Below, in pieces: positions 1 to 9,450 of a DNA stretch of 64,000 nucleotides. Source of the stretch: Ecdyonurus torrentis (Eukaryota > Arthropoda > Insecta > Ephemeroptera > Heptageniidae). The position numbers and the translations under genes are program-made. Within the stretch, counting starts at the first letter, position 1; each line of letters begins with the position of its first letter. The notes under the pieces were generated by a model. It made no database searches. It was given only the letters and a program-made list of their open reading frames with translations, and was not told the DNA's origin. The DNA lies in the NCBI GenBank assembly GCA_949318235.1, contig OX439127.1:9564694-9628693 (forward strand). The letters run 5' to 3'.

Positions 1-425
1 CGAGCCTGTACCCATGATTCAGAACCATATAAGATAGTTGGGAGTAAGACAGAATTGTACACTGTAAGTTTTGCTTTGTTTGATAAAGCATCACTCTTGG
101 CCAATCCTGCCATGCTGCCAACTACTTTCCTACCTGCCGCCACTCTCCTCTCAATCTCCCCATCTATACTTCCATTCTCTTGATATAATCTTCCCAAATA
201 TACAAACTCTTTCACTCTTTCCAGCTTTTCTCCATTCAGTGTGAATTCATTTCCATCATCATTTTCTCCACCAAATACCATTACTTTAGTTTTCCCAACA
301 TTTATTCTCAGATCCATTTGTTCTGTGCTTTCTTCCAACCTATCAATCATCTCTTGCAATTCTTCCTCACTCTCAGCCACCATCAACGCATCATCAGCGT
401 ACAACAACATCCACAACATCCACAA
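1..425 (-). mobile_element. 5'-truncated non-LTR retrotransposon, reverse transcriptase fragment
   Basis: Read on the minus strand, one frame is open from about 425 to the window edge. It begins LLYADDALMVAESEEELQ, which holds the catalytic YADD box of reverse transcriptase. The next RT block, RINVGKTKVMVFGG, follows, and then an EFVYLGRLYQENGSIDGEIE stretch typical of the thumb/C-terminal part of LINE-type RTs. Upstream of YADD the homology stops in a short CATCCACAA repeat, so the copy is 5' truncated; its 3' part lies outside the window. It sits in or next to the NDUFAF2 intron downstream of exon 3, in the same orientation as the gene. The exact clade (RTE, CR1 or Jockey) cannot be set from this fragment. 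Confidence 0.85.
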
Positions 426-642
426 ATAATATATTTAAAAATATATAATATCTAGCATAAATCTACACTAGAAATTTGATCCCCATCTCCCAATAATCTA
501 CAATTAGAGAATTTAGTTATCATATAACTTTTTTGGCATGTTTATTGGCTTAACATATGCATAAAATTTTTATTATACCTAGAAATTTATCAAATAAAAA
601 GAATAAAAGAAACAGTTTTTATGTTGACTACAAATTTGCTTG

Positions 643-815
643 CAGGCTCGGACTGGCTAAAAGAGGAAGTCCGCAATAGTGGATGTGGACCCCTTTGTTT
701 GAAGACCCGGCCCAAATAAGGGGCATAACCAGGGTGTTATGCCCCTTTGTGGCCCCCCTAGAGGGTGATACGCCCCTTTTACGGACGTGGCCCCTTGAGT
801 GCCAGTCCGACCCTG
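643..815. mobile_element. hAT-like MITE with 8-bp TSD
   Basis: A 173-bp element with 15-bp terminal inverted repeats, CAGGCTCGGACTGGC on the left and the complement of CAGGGTCGGACTGGC on the right (14/15 match). It is flanked by a perfect 8-bp target duplication TTTGCTTG (635-642 and 816-823). The 8-bp TSD and CAGG terminus fit the hAT superfamily. There is no coding capacity. The interior is GC-rich and has its own inverted motif (GGGGCATAAC / GTTATGCCCC) with related direct repeats. Confidence 0.85.
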
Positions 816-1662
816 TTTGCTTGAATATAGAAACTCTAAATCTTTGGATACAAATCTAACAACTGTTAGTATAGGTATATTAAGGTCTTATGTCAGATGT
901 ATAGCTCTGGCCAAAAGTTCCAGAACGATTTGCATAGGCAACCCGCAACCACCCTATGCTATTTTTATGAGAAAACGCTGCCCCGTTTGGTTTGGGAACT
1001 TTTGTCTAGAGCTGTACACACAGGTACTAGACAGGTGAGTTAAGTCTCCCTCTATTCGTGTTTGACTACTGTGAAAACATCTTTGAATCTGACTGGCTGA
1101 GGCAGCCACACCAGCTTAGTGACTGGCTGGCGCTTCTACACTCCTCTTATTGCATGATATGAAGAAATTTGCACTGTTATCTCAAAAAGTGTCCATAATA
1201 TCGCAATTAAAATTTCAACGTCAGTTAAAATTAGCTCAAACTATATGCACACCAAATTTCATCAAGTTCTTTTTAATAGGAAAATATTTAATTTAACATG
1301 GGATAAGATAGACGGTTCGAATCTCCTTCTACCCATGTTATTTTTAATCAGCTTCTAATCCATAGATACTTATGAAATTTTGTATGTAATGAAAGAAAGG
1401 CATTTTAAACTTACCCTGAAATTTTAAACACGATACAACAGTCACACAGACAGTTTTTGAGATATTAACTATCGACATAACCCCTATTAATAATGTATGA
1501 TTTAATATTTTAAGTACCCGTACATACATTTTTAGCCTTCATTTTTTTTTTCTATTTAATATTACTATAGTACTCAAAATAATACATAATAATATTAACC
1601 TTTTTCATACATTACAAAGAAGAAGAAAAAAAAAAAAAGAAAAAAAAAAGAAGTATGCTTAC
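816..1662. other. NDUFAF2 intron, no exon recognised
   Basis: AT-rich non-coding stretch downstream of NDUFAF2 exon 3. I looked on the minus strand for the roughly 50-codon last exon expected from the family length and found no convincing acceptor-plus-open-frame. The last exon is therefore inferred to lie left of position 1. A minus-strand run near 1418 has the form polypyrimidine-CAG followed by GGTAAGT, but with an extra G it is not a clean exon edge. Confidence 0.5.
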
Positions 1663-1805
1663 AGGTCTTGGAAGTTCATTTTGTCCATCTTTCTTGTTTT
1701 GGGTATCTAGCTCCAAAGCATTTTTCTTCTTCATTTTCATTATTGCATAATTCTTTAGTACTTCTGCCTCTGTGGGAGGATTTATTCTTCTTGCCCTTAG
1801 CCAAG
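1663..1805 (-). CDS. NDUFAF2: NDUFAF2 exon 3
   Basis: 143 nt, entered in phase 1 after a TTTTATTTTCAG acceptor and leaving in phase 0 at CCT|GTAAGC. It encodes the conserved (E)AWLRARR-NPPTEAEVLKNY block followed by a lysine-rich, poorly conserved stretch (MKMKKKNALELD) that usually forms a charged helix in this family. The ORF on the opposite strand here (1668-1877) is a shadow. Confidence 0.9.
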
Positions 1806-4800
1806 CTGAAAATAAAAATACTTCATGAAGATATAAACTATAGGTATTTGATTTTTATTATTACGTATTATTATTGATAAGATAAATTTAATGTACTGTA
1901 ATCTAAACAAATTAATTTAATTGTAAAACAGGTGATCAAAAGCAATGTCCATAGCTGGAAAAAATTGGGTCAGAATTGTGCGTATAGGTGCACCTGTTCT
2001 TTGATTATTCCATTGTATATAGTCTACTCTATCTATAGCTAGAAATAAACAAATAATGGTTGGCAATAAGTGTTATTTAAACATTGTAGTGTTTTTATGA
2101 TATTTTATAATCAGTTACATCGGATGGAGCTGCGCTAATATAAACAAATGCAACCGTTCACATGCATCCGTCGTTTTGACAGATACAAAGCTGGTTGTTG
2201 GTAACTTTGTCTGTTAGTATTCATAGGTATCCATCAGTTTTAAAACCATGTGAAAGGGTCTATTTGTTTACATTGTTGCAACTTTGTTTATCTTTCGACG
2301 GACGTCAAATTTGTGAAATTTGTATTTGTGTGGATGATACTTATGGGGAGGTTTTATATTTTGATCATAAATTCACCTGTCTTTAAACTACCACTAGGGA
2401 AGTTTAAAGCCTATATTCATGATTATATAAACAAAATAATAAAAATGTAATAGCTAATTTTTTTTTATACTTGCTGCAATTGTGTATACAAGTGGAGCGT
2501 GTTAGCCAATCACAAAAGGTGCAAGAAAAGTAGATGGAACCCAAGATGTATATATAGAAGGTGGTGTAGTTTGCCTAGGTAAAGGAAGGGATGAAATGTC
2601 ACAGAAGGTGAATCAAAACAAAGAGGGGAAATTTAGCGCCAAAAGAGGGGAAATTTTGTGTCCCTCCTCCTTTTTCAGGTACATAATGCATTGTACCTGA
2701 GAGACCACGTGATTCTGTTTACAGTCACCTCCTATGACGTATGTCAAAATTCGAAGTTTTACAAAGGAAACCGAGTTCTGACGACAGTAAAAGGGCAAAT
2801 TATACCACCTTCTCTATATACATCTTGATGGAACCCTAATTTTTTATCCTTTGTATTTAGCATTGTGCAGAATGCTATTTAGTGTACCGGTACTTTTTGA
2901 TTAATTTATATCTGCTAAAAACTAATGGAGTCAGAAGTTTTTAAAAGAAGGATATACAAAACCAACATAATATGTTAAGTTACCTACTGTAAGGTATTTG
3001 TATTAAATAGGTAATCCAAAGCGCAAAAAAAGCACTTCCGGTGAATTACGTTTATCGATTGTTTGATGCCTGTGTTTTTAGAGCCATAACAACTAATGTA
3101 AATCAAATAAAGTTTATGGCTCTCGTGTAAGTGGACTTTGGTCTCATATAAGTGATATTGTAACAAACTTCAATTCAGTGCTCGCATTTTAGTGTTATGC
3201 TCTAGAATTTGGGGATTATCAAATTTAAATGAGAGGTGATGTAAAAATAGCATTTTTTTTATCACTTATAATCGCGCAAATTTTTTGAATTTGATGCCTG
3301 ACTGACCAATGAAAAATAGGCAACAAACACTTCGAAATCATATATTTTCTCTTATCACAATTTTTTAATTACATGGATAAATAACAAAAATCAATGCTAT
3401 GAATTAACCAATATATAAGGTAAGAATTAAACATTTAATATTAAAACTATAAATATATAATTAGGAAAAAATCAACTTTGCGATAGGTTGATAATTAAAA
3501 GATAGATAGAAACACATAAAAAAGAGAGGTAAAAGATTTTTGGGGAATGGGAGATAATGAGCTTAGTTCAGGGACCCCGCAAAAGAGAGAGAAAAATATT
3601 CAAACCCAGGCCGAAATATGACGCATAGTGCGCCGTATGCACGGTGGTATGAACTAGAAGCTCGTAAGCAAATAGAGATTAGTTAATTAATTAGAGGATT
3701 TTTTGGCTTACAAAAGTAAATTAATTAGCAAAAACGTCACACCAAAATACTCGGCGCGACTCTCTCTAACCATGGACAACGCTGTTTCGGCCTACTGGGC
3801 CTCATCAGCATGGTGAGGAGAGAGAAGCAGTGATCTACCAGAGAGTAGGGCCTACTGGGCCTCATCAGCATGGTGAGGAGAGAGAAGCAGTGATCTACCA
3901 GAGAGTAGCCTATTCTCTGGTAGATCACTGCTTCTCTCTCCTCACCATGCTGATGAGGCCCAGTAGGCCGAAACAGCGTTGTCCATGGTTAGAGAGAGTC
4001 GCGCCGAGTATTTTGGTGTGACGTTTTTGCTAATTAATTTACTTTTGTAAGCCAAAAAATCCTCTAATTAATTAACTAATCTCTATTTGCTTACGAGCTT
4101 CTAGTTCATACCACCGTGCATACGGCGCACTATGTGTCATATTTCGGCCTGGGTTTGAATATTTTTCTCTCTTTTTTGCGGGGTCCCTGAACTAAGCTCA
4201 TTATCTCCCATTCCCCAAAAATCTTTTACCTCTCTTTTTTATGTGTTTCTATCTATCTTTTAATTAATATTAAAACTGATTATAAATACACTAAATTACT
4301 TAGCGAGTGTTTGATGCCCCAGCTGTTTCCTGTTTTGTGGGCGGAGCTTCTCTTTGGATTACCTGTTTAATATAAATTCCTTAACCTACTGCAAAGGAGG
4401 GTGGAATCGATAATGCCTATTCATTTGCCTACCCTGGAATGTAGGACGCAGACCTTATAATTCATATTCTTCCTATCATTATTGAGACTATTGGAAAAAA
4501 AATTTGGCGAAATGCAGGTATACTACCTTCCCACTCAGCAGGAATTTCTTGTTCAAAGTTGTCTTTTTCTGCTGGTTCAAACCAACGAGTAGCTTTCCTT
4601 TTCCCTCCTTGAGGATCTATAATAAGATAGACAAAGAAATTAAAACATGGGTATATACTTATTTATAATAAAGAGATGTCGGTATATTTGTTTTTAAATT
4701 TCTTGGAACAATGAACTTCATATGAAATTGTGATAGCGATAGCAGGTATACCTACATAACAAACACACATACTGTGTATGAAGTATTAAATTATGTATAC

Positions 4801-5559
4801 AGTAATATACATATATTACTATTTTGTAATACAACAGCACTGCTACATTTCTCCACCTTCTTGTGGCAGTCGCTTGTCTATGCAACAACCAAAATATGCA
4901 TGCCTCCTAGACGAGCAGTCTCGTGCACACCTTCTCTTTCTCTCTCTCTCCTAGTTGATTGTGTCGTACGTCGTACCCTCACACTAACACACTGTTTTTC
5001 CTAGATAGTATTGATATGAATTTTAGACAGACAAAGAGAGAGGGAGAGAGAGAGAGAGAGAGATGCACGAGACTGCTTGTCAAGGAGGAGGCATGCATAT
5101 TTTGGTTGTTGCATGGAAAAGTGACTGCTACAAGAAGACAGTGAAATGCAGCAGTGGACACACCTTGCTGTTGTAACAGTGTTGTAATGTCAGTTATGTA
5201 CTGTCCAGATACCTCATTGGAGCGGCATATCCTTTTGTTAACATTTTTGCTGCTTTGTAGTATGTATGTATATTATGTAATACATACATACATATATAAA
5301 TGTGCATTTACATATACCTATTATGTGTATTATGTATGCATAATGACACATCACTTACATACTATGTATGTACAACACACCAGTATATAAATATGTGTGT
5401 GTCTGTGTGTGTATTGTTTAAATTACCTGCAGGTATTTCATAATACTGATTTCCAATGAAGTCTTTTCCCATCACATTTCCACGGACCTGTTTTATCCTA
5501 AAGGACTTAATAAAATTCCTAAAAATCATGGCTAAAATGCTTCGTCCTTCTTGGGCCAT
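1663..5559 (-). CDS. NDUFAF2: NDUFAF2, mitochondrial complex I assembly factor (partial; 3 of its exons)
   Basis: Assembly factor of respiratory complex I (B17.2-like/mimitin family), acting in mitochondria during late assembly of the NADH dehydrogenase. The exons are 5427-5559, 4527-4616 and 1663-1805, joined in phases 1 and 1, giving about 122 codons. The family signature is clear: KDFIGNQYYEIPA in exon 1 (vertebrate FGNKYYYIP), EIPAEWE at the end of exon 2 and AWLRARRINPPTEAE in exon 3, matching the conserved IPTEWEAWIRRTRKTPPTMEE block. The start at 5559 has a good context (CAACATGG) and an in-frame TAA three codons upstream. Human NDUFAF2 is 169 aa from memory, so about 45-50 C-terminal residues are missing, presumably in an exon outside the window. 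Intron 2 hosts the hammerhead palindrome and a MITE. Confidence 0.92.
2543..2826. mobile_element. MITE with 10-bp TSD, ~35-bp TIRs
   Basis: 284-bp element in NDUFAF2 intron 2. Left end AAGATGTATATATAGAAGGT and right end (complement) AAGATGTATATAGAGAAGGT continue as matching TIRs for about 35 bp, with few mismatches. The direct repeat GATGGAACCC flanks both sides (2533-2542 and 2827-2836). A long TSD with long TIRs suggests a Mutator-like origin, but the superfamily is an inference. The interior has a small palindrome (AGGTACA...TGTACCT) around 2677-2700 and no coding frame. Confidence 0.8.
3760..3824 (-). ncRNA. Type I hammerhead ribozyme, minus strand (left arm)
   Basis: Mirror copy of the plus-strand ribozyme at 3934-3998, read on the minus strand, which is also the NDUFAF2 transcript strand. 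It keeps the CTGATGA box, the GGCC/GGCC stem II with a CAGTA loop, the GAAA box, the ACA/TGT stem III and both stem I helices. Predicted cleavage follows the C at position 3775. NDUFAF2 pre-mRNA would therefore contain this motif inside intron 2. The facing arm could sequester it by long hairpin pairing. Confidence 0.85.
3791..3910. repeat. 60-bp tandem duplication (2 copies) with truncated ribozyme core
   Basis: Two identical 60-bp units, 3791-3850 and 3851-3910, each starting CCTACTGGGCCTCATCAGCA on the plus strand. On the minus strand each unit carries the stem I 5' strand, the CTGATGA box and stem II. Only the outer unit continues into GAAAC and the cleavage site; in the inner unit the sequence after stem II runs into the next repeat. 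The inner ribozyme copy is therefore incomplete. Confidence 0.9.
3934..3998 (+). ncRNA. Type I hammerhead ribozyme, plus strand (right arm)
   Basis: Self-cleaving RNA motif identified by its full core. The CTGATGA box is at 3950-3956. Stem II is GGCC (3957-3960)/GGCC (3966-3969) with loop CAGTA. The GAA(A) box is at 3970-3973. Stem III is three base pairs, ACA (3973-3975)/TGT (3980-3982), closed by GCGT. The cleavage nucleotide is C3983 in a GTC triplet. Stem I pairs ACCATG (3944-3949) with CATGGT (3984-3989) and, after an internal loop, CTCTCTC (3934-3940) with GAGAGAG (3992-3998). Every conserved core base I can check is present. The very short stem III is typical of retroelement and satellite hammerheads, which often cleave best as dimers. 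Confidence 0.92.
4527..4616 (-). CDS. NDUFAF2: NDUFAF2 exon 2
   Basis: 90 nt, phase 1 in and phase 1 out, with acceptor TTATTATAG and donor GAAG|GTAGTA. It encodes DPQGGKRKATRWFEPAEKDN followed by FEQEIPAEWE. The RW-and-EIPxEWE arrangement corresponds to the vertebrate RIVE...DIPTEWEAW segment. Confidence 0.92.
5039..5063. repeat. (GA)n short microsatellite
   Basis: About 25 bp of GA repeat in NDUFAF2 intron 1. The nearby sequence 4880-4920 and its approximate complement at 5065-5110 (GCATGCCTCCT / AGGAGGCATGC and AGTCTCGTGCA / TGCACGAGACT) form an inverted repeat around it. Confidence 0.8.
5427..5559 (-). CDS. NDUFAF2: NDUFAF2 exon 1 (start codon exon)
   Basis: 133 nt from the ATG at 5559 to the donor GCAG|GTAATT. 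It encodes MAQEGRSILAMIFRNFIKSF and continues to the KDFIGNQYYEIPA block. The N-terminus is basic and hydrophobic, compatible with mitochondrial import. A second Met at codon 11 is the alternative start and would align better with the short vertebrate N-terminus. Confidence 0.9.
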
Positions 5560-6774
5560 GTTGAATTAAATGAAAGGTGAGGTGAGTTAGACTAGACCAA
5601 CGAGAACAACTTCTGTGTTCATGTACGAATGCAACTTGACGTGACGATGATCCACTGTTATGCAGGCTTTGTTACTTAGGAAATGTCACCTCTAGAGATG
5701 GAAAGTATGTATAAAACTTTGACAATATCAAACACATGAAAATACAACTTATGATAATCAAATTACACACATTATTAAAGAAACCAACGATATCTCATCG
5801 GATATTATATTGATTTGAATGTGATTGTTGTAGTAACAACCGTAACAAGTAACAACTAACCTAACAAGTAAGTATCAAAAACAAAACAAAACAAATAACA
5901 GCTGGGCTGAAAAAAAGACGACAAAAGTTGAAAACGGCGGGAATTTAAAATAATTAATTAATTCACTCGCAGTAAAAATTTAGGAAAGTTCATTTATTTG
6001 TTTTATATTAAATATGGAAAAATACAAATATATTTTTTCATAGTTCAAATATAATTGAGACAAAATTTTGCAAAAATTGTGAAAGAAACAAAATGATTAT
6101 ATGAAATAAAATAATTGCAGCGACAGAGAGCATAGATATTATTTTTTTATTATTATACCTGAACATTATTATATGTATATTATATAATTATAATATATAT
6201 ATAATTATATTATTATAGAAATATATTATATTCCAAAGAACAACAAATTATTTGGCAACATGCTCTTCAAAAATGATTAACACACCGTCACTAAACTTAA
6301 AATATTCTGCGTAAGCAAAAAAAATTACAGCAATATGCGTACGTGTGAATAAATTTATAATTATGCTTTGCAAACATAATAATTGGAGTTGTGAATTGGA
6401 GTTGGTTTCTTTATTTTATTAATTGCATGATGGTGCCATGTACTATTTTAAAAACTGTGGATCAATTGTCATTTTATATGTGTTTATTTTATTCACCAAA
6501 AAATAATTATGCAGAGTATTCATTGTTCTTCTATTGCTCTAAATTGCTCATAATATATTCAACAAAATTTCATAGCTCATTGCACTGCATGCAATGGGTA
6601 GAAATAAAAGCTTTTTTTTGTTTTTTTTTGTTTTGTTTTGTAAAATTCTTGTTTATTTAGATGAACTATACTAATATATACGCACATATTAAATGTAGAT
6701 TTTTTGAGACTCAAAAAAAATATGTACACTAGACACGTATTGTTCTCTACAAAGAACACTATAAGAGCACTACC
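5560..6774. other. NDUFAF2 5' flank and AT-rich intergenic DNA
   Basis: The region directly upstream of NDUFAF2 should hold its promoter. I see no strong core-promoter motif that I can defend and no divergent gene. From about 6100 the sequence is A/T-rich, with short TA and poly(T) tracts. Confidence 0.5.
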
Positions 6775-6987
6775 CACAGTAGATGATACAGTAGTCCATC
6801 TCCTATAGCGGGAATGTCAGATCGGTTCTGGGCGCCAATTGCGACTGTGCAAGTCGCAGGTACTAGACGTTAACGTTACTTCAAATGGTGGTCGTCTAGT
6901 ACTTGCAACTTGCACAGTCGCAATTGGCGCGCGGAACTGATCTGACATTCCCGCTATAGGAGATGGACTACTGTATCATCTACTGTG
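6775..6987. mobile_element. Fold-back MITE with ~95-bp TIRs and 9-bp TSD
   Basis: 213-bp element: left arm 6775-6869, right arm 6893-6987 and a 23-bp loop. The arms start CACAGTAGATGATACAGTAG and match with a handful of substitutions. The perfect 9-bp duplication AGCACTACC lies at 6766-6774 and 6988-6996. Very long TIRs and a 9-bp TSD are the pattern of Mutator-like MITEs; the assignment is inferred. No coding capacity. The low arm divergence suggests recent activity. Confidence 0.88.
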
Positions 6988-6996
6988 AGCACTACC

Positions 6997-8737
6997 TAGA
7001 TACTGAAGCTCTGTTTCAAAAATGGGCATAGTTATCATAAAAGGACGATGATAGGTGTTATATATATTAGGCTATATATATATATATATACTGTACAAGT
7101 ATGCTATGGCACTGGCAGTGATACTATAATGATCAGTCTCCAGTACAAATCCTCACGATCCTCATTTAGGGAAGTAAAAAGTTTCTCAAGCATTCAATTG
7201 AAAGAGGACAACTTGCAATGAACGAACTATATAAACAAATTTGAATATTCTTAATATTTCTTTTGGAAATGCATTTTCACTTACATACATTGCAACAATT
7301 AAATACATATTTCATTGCAAGTGGTCCATTCATTTTTATGATAAAAAAAAAGAGGCAGTAATAATTGATATCATACAATTTTAGTAAAACACATAATTCC
7401 TCTTTGAGCTGAGAGATTCTAAAATAATGAATTGGGTTTGTGAATCAATTGATTTTTGACATCCAAATCTATGATTTATTAAATTTGAAAAGGTATAATA
7501 TATTATATTATTAGCTTTCACAAAATGAACATAAGATTTTATCTAAATTGAAGGATTTTTATTGTTGCAACAACCAAAATATGCCAATTTATGTACATTT
7601 ATATGCTCATTGTAAAAGCTACGTGACTTTTGTTGCAAATATCAGCATAAATGTTGTAATAATTTCAGTTATTATAATATGTAGAGAAATATATACTATA
7701 TTAACAGTATTTAAGTTACACAGAGTTCCTACATAACCGAAGTTTTAGGAACTCAATTACAAGCTATATATCTATAATATAATGGTATAGAAAAGGATTT
7801 TAGTTGAGCATGAGCAAGGCATATTAAAGGTGACACATTTTTATTTTATTTTTCCTATAAAACAATTACAGTGTAAAATGTTGTATCATGTGCTCATTAA
7901 AATAAACTGAATTACATAATAAAATCAATAAAATGGGTGTTCAATAAAATTTAAGTATGAAAATATATAATAATATATATAACATGCATGAAAAAGAATA
8001 AAATATGTTTATATAAATAATTTGATTTCCAAGAAATAAGACACATAAACATACAAAAAAAATGTCTTAATGGTACTTTTAAAATGATTAAAAAATTATG
8101 GATAAATTGATTGCAAGAGCATATAAATTAAAATGAAAACAATCAAATTAAAATCTAATAGCTGCATGCAATTCAAATAATACTAAAAGCATCATAAGTA
8201 GATATAAGTATATACGAGTATTATGATACAATACAGTATTGCATTGCAGACTAAACACATACATTAAGAGGATAAAATGCACCTTTATTGTACTGCACAA
8301 AATTTATAGCTCAGTGCTTTTATGCAACTTATAATTTACTGTTATTAACACCATTTTGCAGTTTAAAAGAGTGTAAATAATTCATATTACAGAGCACTGA
8401 CAAAGGTCTACCGTACTAGTATGGTCTTTTATGTTTATTTACATTTCACTTACTTTTATTATATATTTACACTTACTATTAAATTATTAAAGCATAAAAT
8501 ATAATTTGTTTTGGTGTATATAGGTATACAATGGTTCATTTGAATTCAAGTATTGAAGTTTCAAATACACCAATCTGTACACCATATATTTAGTTTGTTC
8601 AGTTGCTTTTAGATAGTGATCTAAATATTTAATAATGGGGAAAAAAAAAATTAAAGTACGTATTACAAATTATTTAGTTGAAAAGAAAAATGTAACTACA
8701 GGAAGTCACTGATAGGCACAATGTACACTTAAATAAC
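6997..8737. other. Intergenic AT-rich DNA
   Basis: Between NDUFAF2 and the CTTNBP2NL-like gene. No coding exon or RNA gene is recognised. It may include distal 3' untranslated sequence of the CTTNBP2NL-like gene, but no cleavage site can be assigned. Confidence 0.5.
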
Positions 8738-8876
8738 AGGGGGTACTTTCAAATTGGGATTTTGTATAGCATTCTTATACCTATCCCGCAACATGGGCGA
8801 GGGAAAGGGTAGAGGTCATGTTACCTCTGGTGATACTTGCAATGTGTTTTGCTCCTCCCTCTCTGAAAATACCCCT
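8738..8876. mobile_element. Possible short MITE
   Basis: A GC-richer 139-bp block bounded by short imperfect inverted ends, AGGGGGTACTTTCA and TGAAAATACCCCT. No target duplication is visible, so the call rests on the inverted ends and the base-composition contrast only. Confidence 0.3.
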
Positions 8877-9004
8877 ATTAAAAAGCTCCTGAAATGCATT
8901 GTACATAAATAATGAACTGTCTCTTGAGTAAAAAGTGAAATGCTGTATAATGGCTTACTCAACAATATTTGTGTCACTTTTCAACCAACAGTCAGTAACA
9001 GTTG

Positions 9005-9450
9005 ATAAATTTAGGGAAAGAAACCATCACAGTTGGGTATAATAAATTAAGAAGGCAATATAGAGGTAATCAGCAAGACCTTTACTATTTTGAAGACATA
9101 ATTAAGTACACATTGGGAAGCTTTAAGCACACAAATCCAAGAGACAAGGAATACAAGTGTGTGCCATCACATGTCCATATAGATAAGAGAGAAACTACTA
9201 ATGTTTATTACTTTGAATAACATTTATTTGTAGTTTCTTTCTATCTGCAAGGACAACAAAGGCACATCACACATACTTCTTGTCTTGTGCCACATCACAC
9301 AAGTCTTGTGCCAAAAGCTAACCAAATTGTTCTTTGTTTTGCTAGCAAGATTTTTCACCAAACTACAAGACATGTCTTCACTATGGTAAGATTCTTGCGG
9401 GTTTCCTATACCTTTTCCTTTTAATTTAATAGATAGTACCAGTTGAGATA
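9005..9450. mobile_element. Inverted-repeat MITE family 1, copy X
   Basis: The left end contains AAACCATCACAGTTGGGTAT. The right end contains the complement of the same family's GAAACC-GCAAGA-CTTACCATAGTGAAGACAT block. A second inverted pair lies around 9190-9270 (GAGAAACTAC / GTAGTTTCTTTC). It shares long stretches with the copy at 12125-12492, which defines the family. Confidence 0.65.

Larger units (their letters stand above)
3492..4266. repeat. 775-bp near-perfect palindrome carrying hammerhead ribozymes on both strands
   Basis: The left arm (3492-3908) and right arm (3910-4266) are reverse complements with only scattered mismatches; the centre is at 3909. The left arm is 60 bp longer because of a tandem duplication (3791-3850 and 3851-3910). 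The arms are richer in GC than the flanking intron and encode no transposase or RT. Each arm holds a complete type I hammerhead ribozyme. Inverted, ribozyme-bearing repeats recall Penelope-like element termini and retrozymes; this copy is non-autonomous. A 14-bp direct repeat, TTAATATTAAAACT, lies at 3435-3448 and 4264-4277 and could be the target duplication. It lies wholly within NDUFAF2 intron 2. Confidence 0.95.

Noticed and set aside
1296..1345. tRNA-like segment with GGTTCGAATCTCC and inverted TAACATGGG/CCCATGTTA ends
   Set aside because: It looks like a B box, but there is no room for an anticodon arm (about 50 nt in total), no matching T stem and no A box.
3737..4021. 63-codon ORFs on both strands of the palindrome
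   Set aside because: They read through the hammerhead repeats and mirror each other because of the inverted repeat; no protein family is visible.
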